Part shown: one piece after another, positions 14,819-23,569 of the stretch
Layout: every line of letters begins with the position of its first letter
Position numbering within the stretch: the first letter of the stretch is position 1
From: an uncultured bacterium
GTDB taxonomy: Bacteria > Elusimicrobiota > Elusimicrobia > Elusimicrobiales > Elusimicrobiaceae
Direction: 5' to 3'
Assembly (NCBI GenBank): GCA_949297775.1
Contig: CASFTM010000011.1
Coordinates: 27,521 to 74,874, forward strand
Length of the DNA: 47,354 nt
The notes under the pieces: generated by a model
Told to the model about the DNA's origin: nothing
Databases searched by the model: none
Seen by the model: the letters and a program-made list of their open reading frames with translations, nothing else
Program-made: the position numbers and the translations under genes

Positions 14819-16383
14819 TGTTCGGCCTCCGGTTCCAGTTCTACCGTATTGGTTTGCACATCATAATACCCGGCTTCCACGTCCTCATTGGGGAATATGG
14901 GCATCACCATATTTACCGTTCCCCCGTTTACCTGGCGTTGCTGTCCGATTACTTTTACGCCGGATATAGGCCAGTTGGCTATCGTGCCCAATCCGTTCCA
15001 TTCTACTGCGTTGCTTGTCCCCGGGAAGCAAAGCACCCCGCCGGAGGACTCCGCTATGCAGTGGAACATAGTTATAAGACCGTTTGAATATACCCACTTT
15101 TGGTTAATTGCGTTTACGTAGTCATACTTTTTGGTCAGCGTATGCGCCTCTGCGTCGTACACAATTTCATTGGCTATATGCCCCGGCAGCATTAATTGGT
15201 ATTTGGAACCCTCTTGCTTTACGGGATAATTCAGGCATCCGGCAGGTATAAGCGCTACTTTGCTCATATACTGGCCGGGGTCCCCCCACGCGTTCATAAC
15301 CTGTTTTAACGGAAGCAATAGTTTTTGGTAATCGTTTCTTAACTCAATCACGCTTATTCCGGGGTTTGTTATCCCGTCCTGTACGTCTTGGTTTTTGGAA
15401 GAAAAAATAAACGTTGCCGCATAGCACTCGTGGATAAACCGGGCATAACTGTTGGAATTAATTTTGGTTTGCGTCCCGGTAATGGCGCCCTCCGTTACGC
15501 TGTAGTCATATGCATACAGCCCGACATCACCTGCAAAAAATACCCGGTTCGCCTCCTCGTCAAACATTACGTCGCGTATTCTTTGGCCGGGGCCTAAGCC
15601 TGCATCAATTTGCACTTGTACAGCAGTGTCGTCTGTTTTAAAAAGATACAAGTTAGCATTATAAGAAACAATCTGCCCCGTGCAGAGCGTACGGTCGTTG
15701 GAGATAGCCAACCCCGGGTGTTGTACAAACTCGTTGGCATATACGCCGCTGATACTTTTTACAAACGTAAGCGCCGGCGTATCATAATTCACGTCATAAA
15801 TCTCATAAGTGTAGTTCCCCGCCACACATATCAGCGTGTTGCCGTCCTGGCTGCGCCCGATATACGTATAGGCGCCCGTACTTTGGAAGGCGGCCTGCGC
15901 CACGGCGGCGGAAATCATTTCTTCCAGGCTGTCGTATTTTCCGGGCGGCACCAGGTACAAATTGGCCCCCGCGGCTATGGCTACATAGCCATTTTTCAAA
16001 AACCGGAAATTGAAGGGTTTCCGGGTACTGGGGATGCTTTCGCTTTCCCCCAGCATTACAATTTGCCCCAGCAGATTGTTTTTTTCTCCGTCAATAGCCA
16101 AATTGTTCAAGCGGTCCGCCAGCTGGATAAGCGTTTCGCCCGCGCTGGCGCCTTCGGAACCCTTTTCCTGCAGGCGCTTCGCTAGTTCCCGCTTGCCCAG
16201 GCTCACGGCGCTTTCCAGCTCCGCCAGGGCGCCGTTTTGCAGGGTGTCCGCCACCGCGGACGACAGTTCCTCCACCGTCGTCGTTTCCAGTTCGCTTTTT
16301 CCGGGCTGGGCCAGGGCGACTAAGGCCTCCGGGTCAATTTCCGCCGCAGGGTTTAAATCTTTGTATTCTTTGGTCGTAGCCAT
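14815..16383 (-). CDS. probable tail fibre or receptor-binding protein
   Basis: A 522-residue protein. Residues 1-120 are helical and Ala/Glu/Leu rich (coiled-coil-like shaft or attachment part). The remainder is rich in beta-strand and aromatic repeats (GAYTYIGRSQDGNTLICVAG, GDVGLYAYDYSVTEG) that look like a beta-propeller or other sugar-binding domain. It is the last tail gene before lysis, the usual place for host-range proteins. ATG 16383 has AAGGAG; a longer frame upstream lacks a ribosome site. No homologue is named with confidence. Confidence 0.55.
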   Translation of the reverse strand: MATTKEYKDLNPAAEIDPEALVALAQPGKSELETTTVEELSSAVADTLQNGALAELESAVSLGKRELAKRLQEKGSEGASAGETLIQLADRLNNLAIDGEKNNLLGQIVMLGESESIPSTRKPFNFRFLKNGYVAIAAGANLYLVPPGKYDSLEEMISAAVAQAAFQSTGAYTYIGRSQDGNTLICVAGNYTYEIYDVNYDTPALTFVKSISGVYANEFVQHPGLAISNDRTLCTGQIVSYNANLYLFKTDDTAVQVQIDAGLGPGQRIRDVMFDEEANRVFFAGDVGLYAYDYSVTEGAITGTQTKINSNSYARFIHECYAATFIFSSKNQDVQDGITNPGISVIELRNDYQKLLLPLKQVMNAWGDPGQYMSKVALIPAGCLNYPVKQEGSKYQLMLPGHIANEIVYDAEAHTLTKKYDYVNAINQKWVYSNGLITMFHCIAESSGGVLCFPGTSNAVEWNGLGTIANWPISGVKVIGQQRQVNGGTVNMVMPIFPNEDVEAGYYDVQTNTVELEPEAEQ

Positions 16384-16384
16384 A

Positions 16385-17572
16385 TTATTCTCCTTGTAAA
16401 ACTGCTTGAATGTTGCGGATTTTTCCCCAGTCCGCAAATACTTCCAGCCGGGAAGCCGGCAGGCTGGGATAAGCCGGCCCCACAAAAACGCTTTCTTCGT
16501 TCTTGCTTAATGTTCCAACTGTTTGAAAGACGTTTCCCCAGTTGCTGCCGAACATCGTGGTTTCCCCGTCCACGGTTATACGCGTTTTCAAAATATCCAG
16601 CTCTCCGCGCCAATAGGTATTGGTGCCGCCGTTTTGCCCCAGCCTAAAAGCGTTCCCTGCAAACAGTTCCCGCCCGGCGGCACTGGCTTCCAGGCTCCAA
16701 AAGGCATCTTCCAAGGCGGGCAATTCTTCCGGCAGCAAGGTATTGTCGTCTTTTGCCAAATAGACTTTTGACGCGTTCCCGTCCCAGGCAAGCGCCACCC
16801 AGTATTTTTCCCCCGCCGCCAGCTTGGTTTTGCCCACCACAGAGGACCCGTCATAAAACGCTATACAGCCGGACGCCCCTTGCAAGTACACCGTTCGGTC
16901 GCGGTTGTTGCAAGCCGCCACCGGCTGGGTGGTGGTTACGGAGTCAGGCGTCACATTAAAAATCATTTGGTATTGTCCGCTAAAAGCAAACGGCTCCTTT
17001 AACTGCAAATAATTCCCGGCCGAAAATCCGCTTAAATAGCAAGATTTAATTTCTTTGGACGTACTGGCGTCCACCAGTACAAACACGCTTTCTCCCACGG
17101 AAACGGTTATTTTTGCGCCGTCTCCTTTCAGGGCTACGCGGTTCCACCCGTCCGCCAGCGTTTCCGAGGGGACATACTTCCACGCGTCGTCGGAATCCCA
17201 CGGGAATTTAAAAAACAGGGTGTTTTGTTCTGCTTTTACTTGCATCACGCCAGGCACACCAAGCAGGAAGGCCGTCCCCGCCCCAATCGCCCCGCGGCGG
17301 ACGTCAAACGCCACTTCAAACGGCGTTTTTCCGATTTCCCGGCCGGAAAGGGTATCTTGTAGCACCTGCGGGGCGTTTTTATAGGAAAGATATCCTTCCA
17401 AAGAGCTCCTTAAATAGGTGCCTTTTCCCGCCATCAGCAAATCCCCCTCCGGCGGCCTAAACGGCATATACACGAGCTTTTCCCCCAGGTACAGCCGCAC
17501 GTTGGAAGTTCCGTCCGCGTGTCCGCTCCCCCAAAACAGGGTTAAATTTTTATCGCCGCAGTAAAATCCCAT
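16385..17572 (-). CDS. probable tail fibre protein with lectin-like domains
   Basis: A 395-residue protein. Two stretches (about residues 80-190 and 200-350) have the alternating beta pattern of LamG/concanavalin-like domains (KYWVALAWDGNASKVYLAKD, YWRGELDILKTRITVDGET), which often bind sugars in phage fibres. The N-terminus (MGFYCGDKNLTLFWGSGHAD) may attach it to the virion. It shares a one-base stop/start overlap with the preceding fibre gene and ends two bases before the next start. Confidence 0.55.
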   Translation of the reverse strand: MGFYCGDKNLTLFWGSGHADGTSNVRLYLGEKLVYMPFRPPEGDLLMAGKGTYLRSSLEGYLSYKNAPQVLQDTLSGREIGKTPFEVAFDVRRGAIGAGTAFLLGVPGVMQVKAEQNTLFFKFPWDSDDAWKYVPSETLADGWNRVALKGDGAKITVSVGESVFVLVDASTSKEIKSCYLSGFSAGNYLQLKEPFAFSGQYQMIFNVTPDSVTTTQPVAACNNRDRTVYLQGASGCIAFYDGSSVVGKTKLAAGEKYWVALAWDGNASKVYLAKDDNTLLPEELPALEDAFWSLEASAAGRELFAGNAFRLGQNGGTNTYWRGELDILKTRITVDGETTMFGSNWGNVFQTVGTLSKNEESVFVGPAYPSLPASRLEVFADWGKIRNIQAVLQGE

Positions 17573-19035
17573 CAGTCTTCCTCCACCATATAGAGTGTAT
17601 TAGGGTCTTTGGTTTCCAGCGCGTCGTATTCGGCTTCCGTCCCGCGCCAAAACTTTACCACGCCCTGGTTGGTCAGCACGCCCAGCGCGCCGGAAGAATA
17701 TCCCTTCGCCTCTTGCGCGCTAGCCGCGGCTTGCGTGGAAGCGGTCTGCGCCTGGGTGCAGGCGGTTTGGGCAAGCGTACTTTGCTGGGTGGCTTTTGCC
17801 ACTTCCTGTGCCGCCTGCCGGGCGTATTCTTCAGCCGCCAGCACCGCCCGGCTGGTTTGCTCGGTATAGGTGCTGCCCAGTTTGTAATATACGGCCACAA
17901 AACGGCTTTTGGGGGCGGTTTCGTCGCCGGCAAAATGCTCTCCAGCAGTTTCCGTTTTTAAGCGGACTGTATATCGTTGGTTTGAAGCATCGCCGTCCTG
18001 CCCCACAGCCGTAAAAACTCTGTCCTCAGCCACAAAGGGGGGCGATGTAAGCACCTCTCCCCTATCAGCCAAATGGATGCGTCCCACAACGCCTTCCAAC
18101 TTTCTTACGGTATCGGTTTGGTAGGCTTCCAAATTGTCGGCGTCCACGGCGGGGCGCATATAGTTGTTGCATTTGGGCAGGTAGAAGGAATAGGTTTCCT
18201 CGTCCAGCACATACCCGCCCGAATCGCCGCACAGGGCAAAGCGGTCGTCATAGGCGTTTTTCGTATAAAAGCGGCGCATGGTGGAGAGATTCACTTTGTA
18301 GGCAAACTCCTGGTCTTCCACGGTTTCGGTGCGGGCCACGGCGTCTGCGTATTCGCTTACGAGCTGTTCGTATTGTTCCCAGTATTTGCTTTTATAGCAC
18401 CGCGTGCCTTGCAGTTCCCAGCCAACAGCGGCCTCGCCCGTCAGCAAATGGTCCAGCAAAATCATCGTAAAAGGCGGCACGCCCTGCCCGGTCAAAGGGC
18501 CGCTTGGGATAAGCTGGAAAGCGTCCAGCACGCTGTTGTAAAAGAAGATATACTCCTGCCCGGCTTTGAGCATTCCCTCGCCAATTTCCTGGTCCGCCAA
18601 ATAAACGGGCTTTGCGGCGCAGTTATTTATTTGCAAGGTGGTTTTTCCGGTATTGTCGTTGGCTACTTTCACAAACAGCAGCATTCCGGCGGGCAGTGTT
18701 TGCACGGCGGGCGAAAGGTTCACTTTCACGGCGTTTGCCTCCGTGGAAACATCTTTGCCGTAATTAAAGGCAAAGTTTTGCACCTGCTTGGCGGTGGCTG
18801 CGTCCTGCGCGTCCTGTGCGTCGCCCAAGCCGCTCACGCGGTAGCCGCCCATTTTCAAATGTCCGGCGGCAGGCTTTCTGCCGTCCGCCAGCAATACCTG
18901 GTTTAGGGCGTCTGCGGTGTCGTTTGCATCCTCGTCGTGGCGGGACGCCAAAATTTTGGTATTGGCGTCGCGGTCGTCCTGCCAGCCGGTTTTGCCGTAC
19001 AAGCGCGTAAAATTCCCGTTCTCGTCAAAAGGCAT
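17572..19035 (-). CDS. tail fibre protein
   Basis: A 487-residue protein. The N-terminus (residues 1-90; HLKMGGYRVSGLGDAQDAQD, ATAKQVQNF) carries the repeated pattern typical of phage fibre N-terminal virion-attachment domains (GG.RI.GLADP..DAATK). The middle is beta rich and the segment near residues 400-450 is an Ala/Gln/Thr coiled coil. The end (YDALETKDPNTLYMVEED) is a common fibre C-terminal motif. AGGAGG precedes the ATG. It follows the large ejection protein gene with a one-base overlap. Confidence 0.75.
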   Translation of the reverse strand: MPFDENGNFTRLYGKTGWQDDRDANTKILASRHDEDANDTADALNQVLLADGRKPAAGHLKMGGYRVSGLGDAQDAQDAATAKQVQNFAFNYGKDVSTEANAVKVNLSPAVQTLPAGMLLFVKVANDNTGKTTLQINNCAAKPVYLADQEIGEGMLKAGQEYIFFYNSVLDAFQLIPSGPLTGQGVPPFTMILLDHLLTGEAAVGWELQGTRCYKSKYWEQYEQLVSEYADAVARTETVEDQEFAYKVNLSTMRRFYTKNAYDDRFALCGDSGGYVLDEETYSFYLPKCNNYMRPAVDADNLEAYQTDTVRKLEGVVGRIHLADRGEVLTSPPFVAEDRVFTAVGQDGDASNQRYTVRLKTETAGEHFAGDETAPKSRFVAVYYKLGSTYTEQTSRAVLAAEEYARQAAQEVAKATQQSTLAQTACTQAQTASTQAAASAQEAKGYSSGALGVLTNQGVVKFWRGTEAEYDALETKDPNTLYMVEED

Positions 19036-21617
19036 CAGTTCCCCTCCTGTAAATTTTGCTTGGCAATGTTCCCCTCGGCGCCCAGCGCAAAAGGGCGGCT
19101 AAGCAGGATTATCAAATCCCGCAAGGTAAGCGCGTTTTTGCCGGTCTTGTTTTTTTGCTGTTTATTGGCTATACTATTGGTACCCTCTGCGTTTCCGAGT
19201 TTGTGCCTCGGGGTGAATGCAGAGGCTTTTTTATCAGCTCCTTCCCCCACTTGCGCCGCAATACCGCCAAACTGAGGGCTAAGCAGTACGCGCATAAAAT
19301 CCCGCATAGAAACGGGCTTGACATTCCCCCTATTTTGGGTTATGCTATTTAATAAGGGAGGAGTATTCCGGAATATTCCGCCCTGTTTTTTCCTTGGCAT
19401 ATCTGGGTCTAATTTCCCAGAGAACCAAGGAAATTTTTTTTGCAGGAATTCTTCTACATTCGGGTTTATGTTGTGCAGTTCTCTATATTCCGGCGTGTTC
19501 CCCACACTCACAAGCATTTCCTTTTCACCGGTTGGGGTAGGTTCCCTCTTTTGGTAATAATCCCAAGAAGTAAAATTATCTCCGCGTCGTTTATAATTTT
19601 CCACATTTTTGCGCTCCACCCCATTGGCATGTATGTCTCGTATATATTGGATAGCGTCATAGCTGTTGGGGTCAGGGCTTTTTTTAATATGATCCCACGA
19701 ATTATGATTTACTCTTACCGGATCTTCCCCCTTTTTTACCAGCGGCCCGCCGGCGCGAAGTAAATTAAAATGCACTTTTCCCACTCGGCGCGCCACATTA
19801 ATATCGCGCTGCATAGCCGCCCATCGTTTGGCGGCCAGATAACCCGGGTCGGTCATCATTTTAGCCACTTCCTGCGGGTTCCGCCCCGTTACCCGCCCAA
19901 TGATTTTTCCTGCCACAATCTTAGGTAGCGCTGTTATCTTTCCAAACAACAAATCCGCCAATTCCTCGGCGCGCATATTATTAGAATGCGTATCGCTCCC
20001 GCCTTTTACGATGCCGTAGTTTTTAACCGCCCGGTTCACCCCGGACAGTTCTTCAATAAATTTATCGGCGTCTTTCCCCAATACGGAGCGGAAGATTTGT
20101 TTGTTTTGTTCACTCCCCACCAGGGCAGAAGCCAGGTTGCGGGCCGAACCGTCTATGCTTCCTTTTCGGATGCGCCGCTGCAATTCCTGCGCCAGTCCCA
20201 CGCGTATGGCTTCCCGTTCGGATGCCCCCGCCTTCCGGTAGATTGCGGCGGCCGCCTGCGGGTCCATATTTAACAATTCCCGTCCGCGGCTTAAAGCCTG
20301 TTCGGCGCCCAGCAAATCGCCGTAATCCTTTAATGCTTTTTTGTACTGCCCGCCGGTGGCTTTGTCTAGTTCGTCAACAAGGGCGCCACGTGCCTGTTGG
20401 GCGTAGCGGATACGGCTCTTTTCCGCGCCGGAAGCCAACGGGTTGGGCATTGCCATATCGTCCAACACTTTTTTGGTTTCGTTAAACAGGTTAAACCCGT
20501 CGTCCCCCAGCTGGGGCAAATTACGCTTGGCGGTCAACATCGCGCGCTTTACCTGCGGGTTACTGGCTACCAGTTTGGCAAGCCCCGGGTTTTGGGGGAG
20601 CAACGCCCCCATTTGTTGCATCGGTTTATAGGCGGCTTCGCTTAAAGCGCGTTTGGCGGCGGTCAGGGTTTCGGCGGTCTCCGCGCCCGTAGCCGGCATA
20701 TATTTGCCCACAATTTGGCGCAGTTTATCCCCCTGCCCGGCATAGCCCTGTTCCACAAACTCCGTCAATAAGTCGCTGGCTTCAACATTATTGTTTTTTA
20801 CATCTTTTGCAAGTTGGGCTACCTTGCTGTTTCCAATATCCAAAAGCGGCGTTTGGGTGTCTATACTCTTTTGCAACACATCTTCCCCGGCCGCTTTGGC
20901 CACGGTGTTATAATCTTTGTTTTTATAATTGGCAATCCACTTTTTGCCTGTTTTGGCGGCTTTGTTTATTCCAGCCCCCGCCAGCCCAAAAGCCGCGCCA
21001 AACGGCGCGCCCAACACGGCGCCGCTCATTCCACCTTCCAGCGCACCGACGGGGTTCAAACGGTCGGCATCGTCCGTAAGTCCCTGTCCCGCACCAAAAA
21101 GCCCTCCCCATTTAGCGCCTTCTTTAGCGCCTTGTCCGGCAGTACGCAGTAGTCCTTTTCCGGCAACGCTTTTTGCGGCCCCGCCCAAACCTCCGCCCAA
21201 AAGTCCGCCCGCCAGTTCCCCCATGGCGTTTAAGCCCGGGTGAACCTTCTTAAATTCTTCCTGCTCGCGCACAAAGTCCCCGCGCCCTTCTTTAAAGTTT
21301 TTCACGGGGTTAAAATCCTGCACGGAAAGTGGCGTGCCTTCTTTCAAGGCGTTTACGGTTTTGGCCAGCGGGCTCATCACCGTATTGGTCGCCCCGGCCA
21401 GCACATCGCCCAGGCCAAACAAACGCCCTTCCGCTACGGCGCGCCCGGTGTAAACGGCTTTTTCCAAACCGGTGTATTTCCGAGGGCGGAAGTGTTCTTC
21501 AAAACTTTCCCGGCTCATTTTGGTTTGGTAGAACTTATTGTATAACCGGTCGGCCAGTTCGTCATCGTTCCAGCCGTCATACGCAGGGTAACGCCGTCTA
21601 AATTCTGTAATATCCAT
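19035..21617 (-). CDS. large DNA-ejection / internal virion protein with shared C-terminal domain
   Basis: An 860-residue protein. Residues 100-220 are Gly/Ala-rich amphipathic stretches (GELAGGLLGGGLGGAAKSVA, GAVLGAPFGAAFGLAGAG) like those of P22 gp16/gp20-type ejection proteins that enter the host envelope. Residues about 615-727 (LLRAGGPL...SWDHIK...WDYYQK...LHNINPNVEEFL) are related to the C-termini of the genes at 23568 and 29534. The last 130 residues have low complexity and are encoded across two plus-strand small RNA units, so this tail may be a read-through addition. Function is inferred from position and composition. Confidence 0.65.
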   Translation of the reverse strand: MDITEFRRRYPAYDGWNDDELADRLYNKFYQTKMSRESFEEHFRPRKYTGLEKAVYTGRAVAEGRLFGLGDVLAGATNTVMSPLAKTVNALKEGTPLSVQDFNPVKNFKEGRGDFVREQEEFKKVHPGLNAMGELAGGLLGGGLGGAAKSVAGKGLLRTAGQGAKEGAKWGGLFGAGQGLTDDADRLNPVGALEGGMSGAVLGAPFGAAFGLAGAGINKAAKTGKKWIANYKNKDYNTVAKAAGEDVLQKSIDTQTPLLDIGNSKVAQLAKDVKNNNVEASDLLTEFVEQGYAGQGDKLRQIVGKYMPATGAETAETLTAAKRALSEAAYKPMQQMGALLPQNPGLAKLVASNPQVKRAMLTAKRNLPQLGDDGFNLFNETKKVLDDMAMPNPLASGAEKSRIRYAQQARGALVDELDKATGGQYKKALKDYGDLLGAEQALSRGRELLNMDPQAAAAIYRKAGASEREAIRVGLAQELQRRIRKGSIDGSARNLASALVGSEQNKQIFRSVLGKDADKFIEELSGVNRAVKNYGIVKGGSDTHSNNMRAEELADLLFGKITALPKIVAGKIIGRVTGRNPQEVAKMMTDPGYLAAKRWAAMQRDINVARRVGKVHFNLLRAGGPLVKKGEDPVRVNHNSWDHIKKSPDPNSYDAIQYIRDIHANGVERKNVENYKRRGDNFTSWDYYQKREPTPTGEKEMLVSVGNTPEYRELHNINPNVEEFLQKKFPWFSGKLDPDMPRKKQGGIFRNTPPLLNSITQNRGNVKPVSMRDFMRVLLSPQFGGIAAQVGEGADKKASAFTPRHKLGNAEGTNSIANKQQKNKTGKNALTLRDLIILLSRPFALGAEGNIAKQNLQEGN
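19147..19175 (+). promoter_or_regulatory. promoter of small RNA unit A
   Basis: TTGTTT (19147-19152), 17-bp spacer, TATACT (19170-19175), antisense inside the 860-residue protein gene. Confidence 0.55.
19182..19232 (+). ncRNA. small RNA unit A (outer stem, inner hairpin, T-run)
   Basis: Predicted RNA of about 50 bases. The outer stem CCTCTGC (19184-19190) / GCAGAGG (19219-19225) encloses the inner hairpin CCGAG/CTCGG; TTTTTT follows at 19227-19232. The outer stem begins near the expected transcript start, 8 bases after the -10. It is antisense to codons for the low-complexity C-terminus of the 860-residue protein. It belongs to the six-member set described in the findings. Confidence 0.55.
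19318..19346 (+). promoter_or_regulatory. promoter of small RNA unit B
   Basis: TTGACA (19318-19323), 17-bp spacer, TATGCT (19341-19346). Confidence 0.65.
19353..19441 (+). ncRNA. small RNA unit B (two successive structured terminators)
   Basis: The first structure nests GGAGTATT/AATATTCC inside AGGG/CCCT and ends with GTTTTTT (to 19391, about 37 bases). The second has outer stem TTCCTTGG (19390-19397) / CCAAGGAA (19425-19432) around CTGGG/CCCAG and ends with eight T (19434-19441). It is antisense to the 860-residue gene exactly where the shared C-terminal domain ends. Which terminator is used is not clear. Confidence 0.55.
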
Positions 21618-21628
21618 ATTTTCTCCCT

Positions 21629-22564
21629 TTACAGATTAAGTGGGTTGTCATTTTCTGTACCCAACTGTCCCATTGCTTTATCGCGGGCCTGATTTAAGGC
21701 TCTTTCCCGTGCAAACATAAAAGCATCAAGGGCGGCTTTCTTTTCGGCCGGAGTAGCATTCACATCGCCAAGGGTTTGCCGCAACATTTCTCCTTCTTTT
21801 TCTGTGAATTGTCCACCTAAATACTGTTTTAGTTTTGGAATCAGTTCGTTATTAATGGTCTGTTGGTATTTCTCCCTAGCAACGGAACCAGGAGTCCCAA
21901 ATCCAAAGGTGTGTGCTATCACATCCAAACCCCTTCCAAATGGGGAATATGTCGCTTCATCCGCCAAATAGCGCAGTTCATTTGCTATCTGTTGAGCATT
22001 CTCAAATAAAGCCTGTTGGTTTTCATACTCCTGATTATACTGGGCCTTCTTTTTTCCTTCCTCTGCTTGAAATGCTTTTTCAAAAGGAGTCAGTTCTTTG
22101 GGTTGACTGGAGAAATCTATCAAGGCTTTTGCCAAATCGCCTTCCTGCTTGGCTTTGATAAGGCCCATATTGTTATCAAATTCCGCGGCTCTATCCGCCA
22201 ATGCCCAATCACGGTTGCGTTGCGCCACTTCGTCTTCTCGGCGGTACTGCTCCAGTGCATCGGCCAGTTTATTTTCGCGGGCGGTTTGGGCGTCCTGCAA
22301 ATTCCAGTTGCGCTGGCGTTGTGCCAGTTCGTCCTGCCGCCCCCAATTCATTAGCGTATGGGCCAAATCGTTCTGCTGGGCATATTGCTGGATAGCCTGG
22401 GCGTTGTCCCGGTCTGTTTTGGCGGCAAACGGGCTTAAAAACGCACTTGCTATCCCGGCAAAAGGGTTGCCGCTCTGCTGCAAATTTTGCAGGGCGTTTG
22501 CGGCGTAATTGGTTTTCAGTTGCGGCGTTTTCGGGTAATTCATCAAATAATCAGCTATGGACAT
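21629..22564 (-). CDS. probable DNA-ejection / internal virion protein
   Basis: A 311-residue, mostly helical protein with many Gln/Ala/Asp repeats (NAQAIQQYAQQNDLAHTLMN, QRQRNWNLQDAQTARENKLA) and little hydrophobic core, as in internal or ejection proteins of podoviruses. It lies between the S74-domain gene and the large ejection protein gene. ATG 22564 overlaps the preceding gene by 14 bases and has GGAGGAAGAAG upstream. No family is recognised directly. Confidence 0.55.
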   Translation of the reverse strand: MSIADYLMNYPKTPQLKTNYAANALQNLQQSGNPFAGIASAFLSPFAAKTDRDNAQAIQQYAQQNDLAHTLMNWGRQDELAQRQRNWNLQDAQTARENKLADALEQYRREDEVAQRNRDWALADRAAEFDNNMGLIKAKQEGDLAKALIDFSSQPKELTPFEKAFQAEEGKKKAQYNQEYENQQALFENAQQIANELRYLADEATYSPFGRGLDVIAHTFGFGTPGSVAREKYQQTINNELIPKLKQYLGGQFTEKEGEMLRQTLGDVNATPAEKKAALDAFMFARERALNQARDKAMGQLGTENDNPLNL

Positions 22565-23444
22565 TTTCTTCTTCCTCCTCTTCTTCATACCGGCTGGCCA
22601 AATCATAATCTACCATCAAAAGCCCCTCTTCCGTTTGGCTTACCGCCTGCGGAATGTGCTGTTGTACTTCCTGGGCCACCAGGCCAATGCGTGTTACTTC
22701 TTCCCCCGGGAAGTTAAACGCATACACCGTCAGCCCGTTAAACAGCTGTCCCACGGGGCGCAAATTTTCTTTAATGCGCGCATCGGAAAAAAGCCCCATT
22801 CCCAAATTAAGTCCGGCAGAGCCCAGGTTCAGCCACCCTTGCGCCATATTCTGCGCGGCCTGCTGTTGGGCGTTGTAGGCATTTACCTGGCTGTTGTACA
22901 AATTGTCATACATGGCGGTACTACCCTGGGCGGAAGAACCCGCGTAGCCGTTTAACGGGTTAAACGCGCTGAAAATGCTTAAGTTATTTTGGATTTCGTT
23001 GTTTCGCGCCTGCTGGCCGGCCTGTTGCGCCTGGTACATTGCCTGCTGGCGGGCGTCGTTTTGGGTTTGGCTCATATCGCTCATCGCGCGGGAATACGCT
23101 TCGCTCCCCACGGGTATACCCTGGTTTGCCAAGCGGTCTTGCAGGTTGTTTGTCTGCCGTTCAAAAATCGGCTCATACCGGTCGGAAAATGCGCCATACA
23201 CGCTGTCTGCGGCCTGTTTATCGGCGTTGGTGCCGCCAAAAAGGTTTCCCAGTACCCCCTGCATTTGTTGCCCGTAGGTAGTGTTTAGGGTGTTGGTCGC
23301 CGGGTTCCACGTAAGTCCGGCAAACCCGTTGTTCACATTGTAACGCCCTTTGTTTAGGGTGTAGTTGTACATTTCTTTGGCTTGATTCACATCATAGGTC
23401 GGCACATTTCCGCCGCCGCCAAACAAATCGCTAAAAAAGCCCAT
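22551..23444 (-). CDS. virion protein with C-terminal S74 intramolecular chaperone domain
   Basis: A 297-residue protein. Residues 1-220 are Gln/Asn/Ala rich (MGFFSDLFGGGGN, NGGF, QAMYQAQQAGQQARNNEIQN). From about residue 221, LFSDARIKENLRPVGQLFNG, then YAFNF, RIGLVAQEVQQ and VDYDLA match the S74 (ICA) self-cleaving chaperone domain, with the Ser of SDxR as the usual cleavage nucleophile. S74 domains normally trimerise fibres and tailspikes; here the domain is on a gene in the ejection cluster. The tail ends in a run of Glu. Confidence 0.75.
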   Translation of the reverse strand: MGFFSDLFGGGGNVPTYDVNQAKEMYNYTLNKGRYNVNNGFAGLTWNPATNTLNTTYGQQMQGVLGNLFGGTNADKQAADSVYGAFSDRYEPIFERQTNNLQDRLANQGIPVGSEAYSRAMSDMSQTQNDARQQAMYQAQQAGQQARNNEIQNNLSIFSAFNPLNGYAGSSAQGSTAMYDNLYNSQVNAYNAQQQAAQNMAQGWLNLGSAGLNLGMGLFSDARIKENLRPVGQLFNGLTVYAFNFPGEEVTRIGLVAQEVQQHIPQAVSQTEEGLLMVDYDLASRYEEEEEEENVHS

Positions 23445-23482
23445 TTTTCTTCCTCCTTTTCTATGTTTCCGTCTAAAAATCC

Positions 23483-23511
23483 TTGACTTTCCGCCTTTTT
23501 TTGCCTACACT
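23483..23511 (+). promoter_or_regulatory. promoter of small RNA unit C
   Basis: TTGACT (23483-23488), 17-bp spacer, TACACT (23506-23511), in the only gap of this late-operon stretch. Confidence 0.7.
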
Positions 23512-23517
23512 ATTTTT

Positions 23518-23569
23518 AGGGATACCTCCCAAGGCTACAACCCTTGGGACACGAAGGTGTCCCTTTTTT
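23518..23569 (+). ncRNA. small RNA unit C, convergent with the 23568-24320 gene
   Basis: The outer stem GGGATACC (23519-23526) / GGTGTCCC (23556-23563) starts at the predicted 5' end and encloses CCCAAGG/CCTTGGG with a seven-base loop; TTTTTT fills 23564-23569. An alternative 3' hairpin (GGGACAC/GTGTCCC) excludes the outer stem. The T-run overlaps the stop codon (23568-23570) of the convergent minus-strand gene. Confidence 0.65.

Noticed and set aside
23518-23569. Units C and D as simple terminators of the convergent minus-strand genes
   Set aside because: On the minus strand the hairpins are not followed by T-runs; the T-runs and the promoters are on the plus strand.
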